Notes under the pieces: generated by a model
What the model was told of the DNA's origin: nothing
Seen by the model: only the letters and a program-made list of their open reading frames with translations
The model's database searches: none
Source of the DNA: Alphaproteobacteria bacterium
GTDB lineage: Bacteria; Pseudomonadota; Alphaproteobacteria; RF32; CAG-239
Length of the DNA stretch: 5,107 bases
Reading direction: 5' to 3'
NCBI GenBank assembly: GCA_017650255.1
Contig: JAGCFG010000142.1
Location: 1-5,107 of the forward strand
Program-made: the position numbers and the translations under genes
Part shown: piece by piece, positions 4,583 to 5,107 of the stretch
How the letters are laid out: every line of letters starts with the position of its first letter
Numbering within the stretch: position 1 is the stretch's first letter

Positions 4583-5047
4583 CTATTCAGCGTGAGCTTC
4601 AGAATTTTCGGCAGGAGCTTCTTCTGCAGGAGCGGCAGCAGCCTCAGCGGCGGCTTTTGCAGCTTCTTCAGCGGCTCTTGCAGCTTCAGCGGCAGCCTCT
4701 GCGGCAGCCTTAGCGGCTTCTTCTTTAGCTTTCATTCTCTCTACAGCCTTAGCTTTCGGTGCAGATTTTTTCGGTTGCTCATGCAAAACCGGAGCTTTGG
4801 TCAAGCCCAAATTAGCAAAAATCTTTACTAATCTGTCTGTCGGTTGAGCACCGATACCGAGCCAATATTGAACTCTTTCGGCATTAACAACAACTCTGCT
4901 CTCATGATCTTGCGGGAGCATCGGGTTATATGTACCGAGTTTTTCAATAAATCTACCATCGCGCGGAGCTCTGGAATCGGCCGCAACAATGCGGTAAAAA
5001 GGACGCTTCTTAGAACCACCGCGAGATAATCTTATACGAACTGCCAT
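4583..5047 (-). CDS. rpsP: 30S ribosomal protein S16 with long Ala/Glu/Lys C-terminal tail
   Basis: Residues 1-84 are canonical S16: [42 protein letters not shown] and [30 protein letters not shown]16 is needed for assembly of the 30S body and binds 16S rRNA. Bacterial S16 is usually 80-90 residues, but this one has 154. The extra part (about 85-154) has a basic Lys/Pro linker, a predicted uninterrupted alpha helix (about 99-139) made almost only of Ala, Glu, Lys and Arg, and an acidic Pro/Ala end. A 12-residue unit, [12 protein letters not shown], occurs twice (109-120 and 127-138). Such tails are known on S16 of some alphaproteobacteria; their role is unclear. AAGGAA at 5055-5060 is the ribosome site for the ATG at 5047. 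It is the first gene of the operon visible here. Confidence 0.97.
   Translation of the reverse strand: MAVRIRLSRGGSKKRPFYRIVAADSRAPRDGRFIEKLGTYNPMLPQDHESRVVVNAERVQYWLGIGAQPTDRLVKIFANLGLTKAPVLHEQPKKSAPKAKAVERMKAKEEAAKAAAEAAAEAARAAEEAAKAAAEAAAAPAEEAPAENSEAHAE
4634..4723 (-). repeat. rpsP: In-frame duplicated unit in the S16 tail
   Basis: The codons for [12 protein letters not shown] occur at 4688-4723 and again at 4634-4669, 54 bp (18 residues) apart. Seven of the twelve codon pairs differ, all at third positions and all synonymously, so the amino-acid repeat is older than the nucleotide identity. Confidence 0.8.
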
Positions 5048-5107
5048 TTTTTGTTTCCTTTCTAATTAAAGTTAAAAAAATAAACTTCCGTCATAATGGC
5101 TTAAAAC
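5048..5107 (-). promoter_or_regulatory. Upstream leader of the rpsP operon with ribosome-binding site
   Basis: AAGGAA (5055-5060) is the Shine-Dalgarno site of rpsP. The remaining bases to the window end are AT-rich; I find no convincing promoter, hairpin or gene end in them. In many bacteria ffh lies upstream of rpsP, but no Ffh-like sequence is visible in these 60 bases. Confidence 0.6.

Noticed and set aside
1..5107. CRISPR array, insertion sequence, tRNA, rRNA or attachment site
   Set aside because: No regularly spaced direct repeats, transposase-like frames, terminal inverted repeats or tRNA-like cloverleaf patterns were seen on either strand.

Overview
The window is a piece of an AT-rich chromosome. 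Every confidently named protein is bacterial, and the best taxonomic fit is a Gram-negative alphaproteobacterium. Reasons: a DUF721/DciA-like gene followed directly by a membrane-anchored DsbA-family gene (an arrangement I know from alphaproteobacteria), an exported outer-membrane beta-barrel protein, and the block rpsP-rimM-trmD-rplS with an S16 carrying a long Ala/Glu/Lys tail. The low GC would suit a host-associated or reduced lineage; that is inference, not something the sequence proves.

Layout from left to right. (1) 1-785, minus strand: dciA-like gene followed after 10 bp by the start of a DsbA-family thioredoxin gene, which runs off the left edge just before the expected CxxC motif. 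(2) 786-923: a compact divergent regulatory region serving dciA (leftward) and an outer-membrane protein gene (rightward); it contains a perfect TTACAA-N5-TTGTAA dyad overlapping the proposed dciA -35. (3) 924-1541, plus strand: small 8-strand-type outer-membrane beta-barrel with a clear signal peptide, followed by a 3' inverted repeat and a strong terminator. (4) 1702-2172 and 2318-2740, minus strand: two unrecognised single-gene units, each with its own promoter and terminator. One encodes an eight-cysteine protein; the other is driven by an almost perfect sigma70-type promoter. (5) 2839-5047, minus strand: rpsP-rimM-trmD-rplS, closed by a terminator at 2839-2870. This is the conserved ribosome-maturation operon: two ribosomal proteins, a 30S maturation factor and a tRNA m1G37 methyltransferase.

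The housekeeping parts are ordinary. The parts worth a second look are the two orphan genes inserted between rplS and the outer-membrane protein gene, with their control signals (a TCTAGAC tandem repeat one helical turn apart, and a tiny leader ORF ending 2 nt before a gene that lacks a Shine-Dalgarno site), and the duplicated helical tail of S16. I see no CRISPR array, insertion sequence, tRNA, rRNA or prophage signal.
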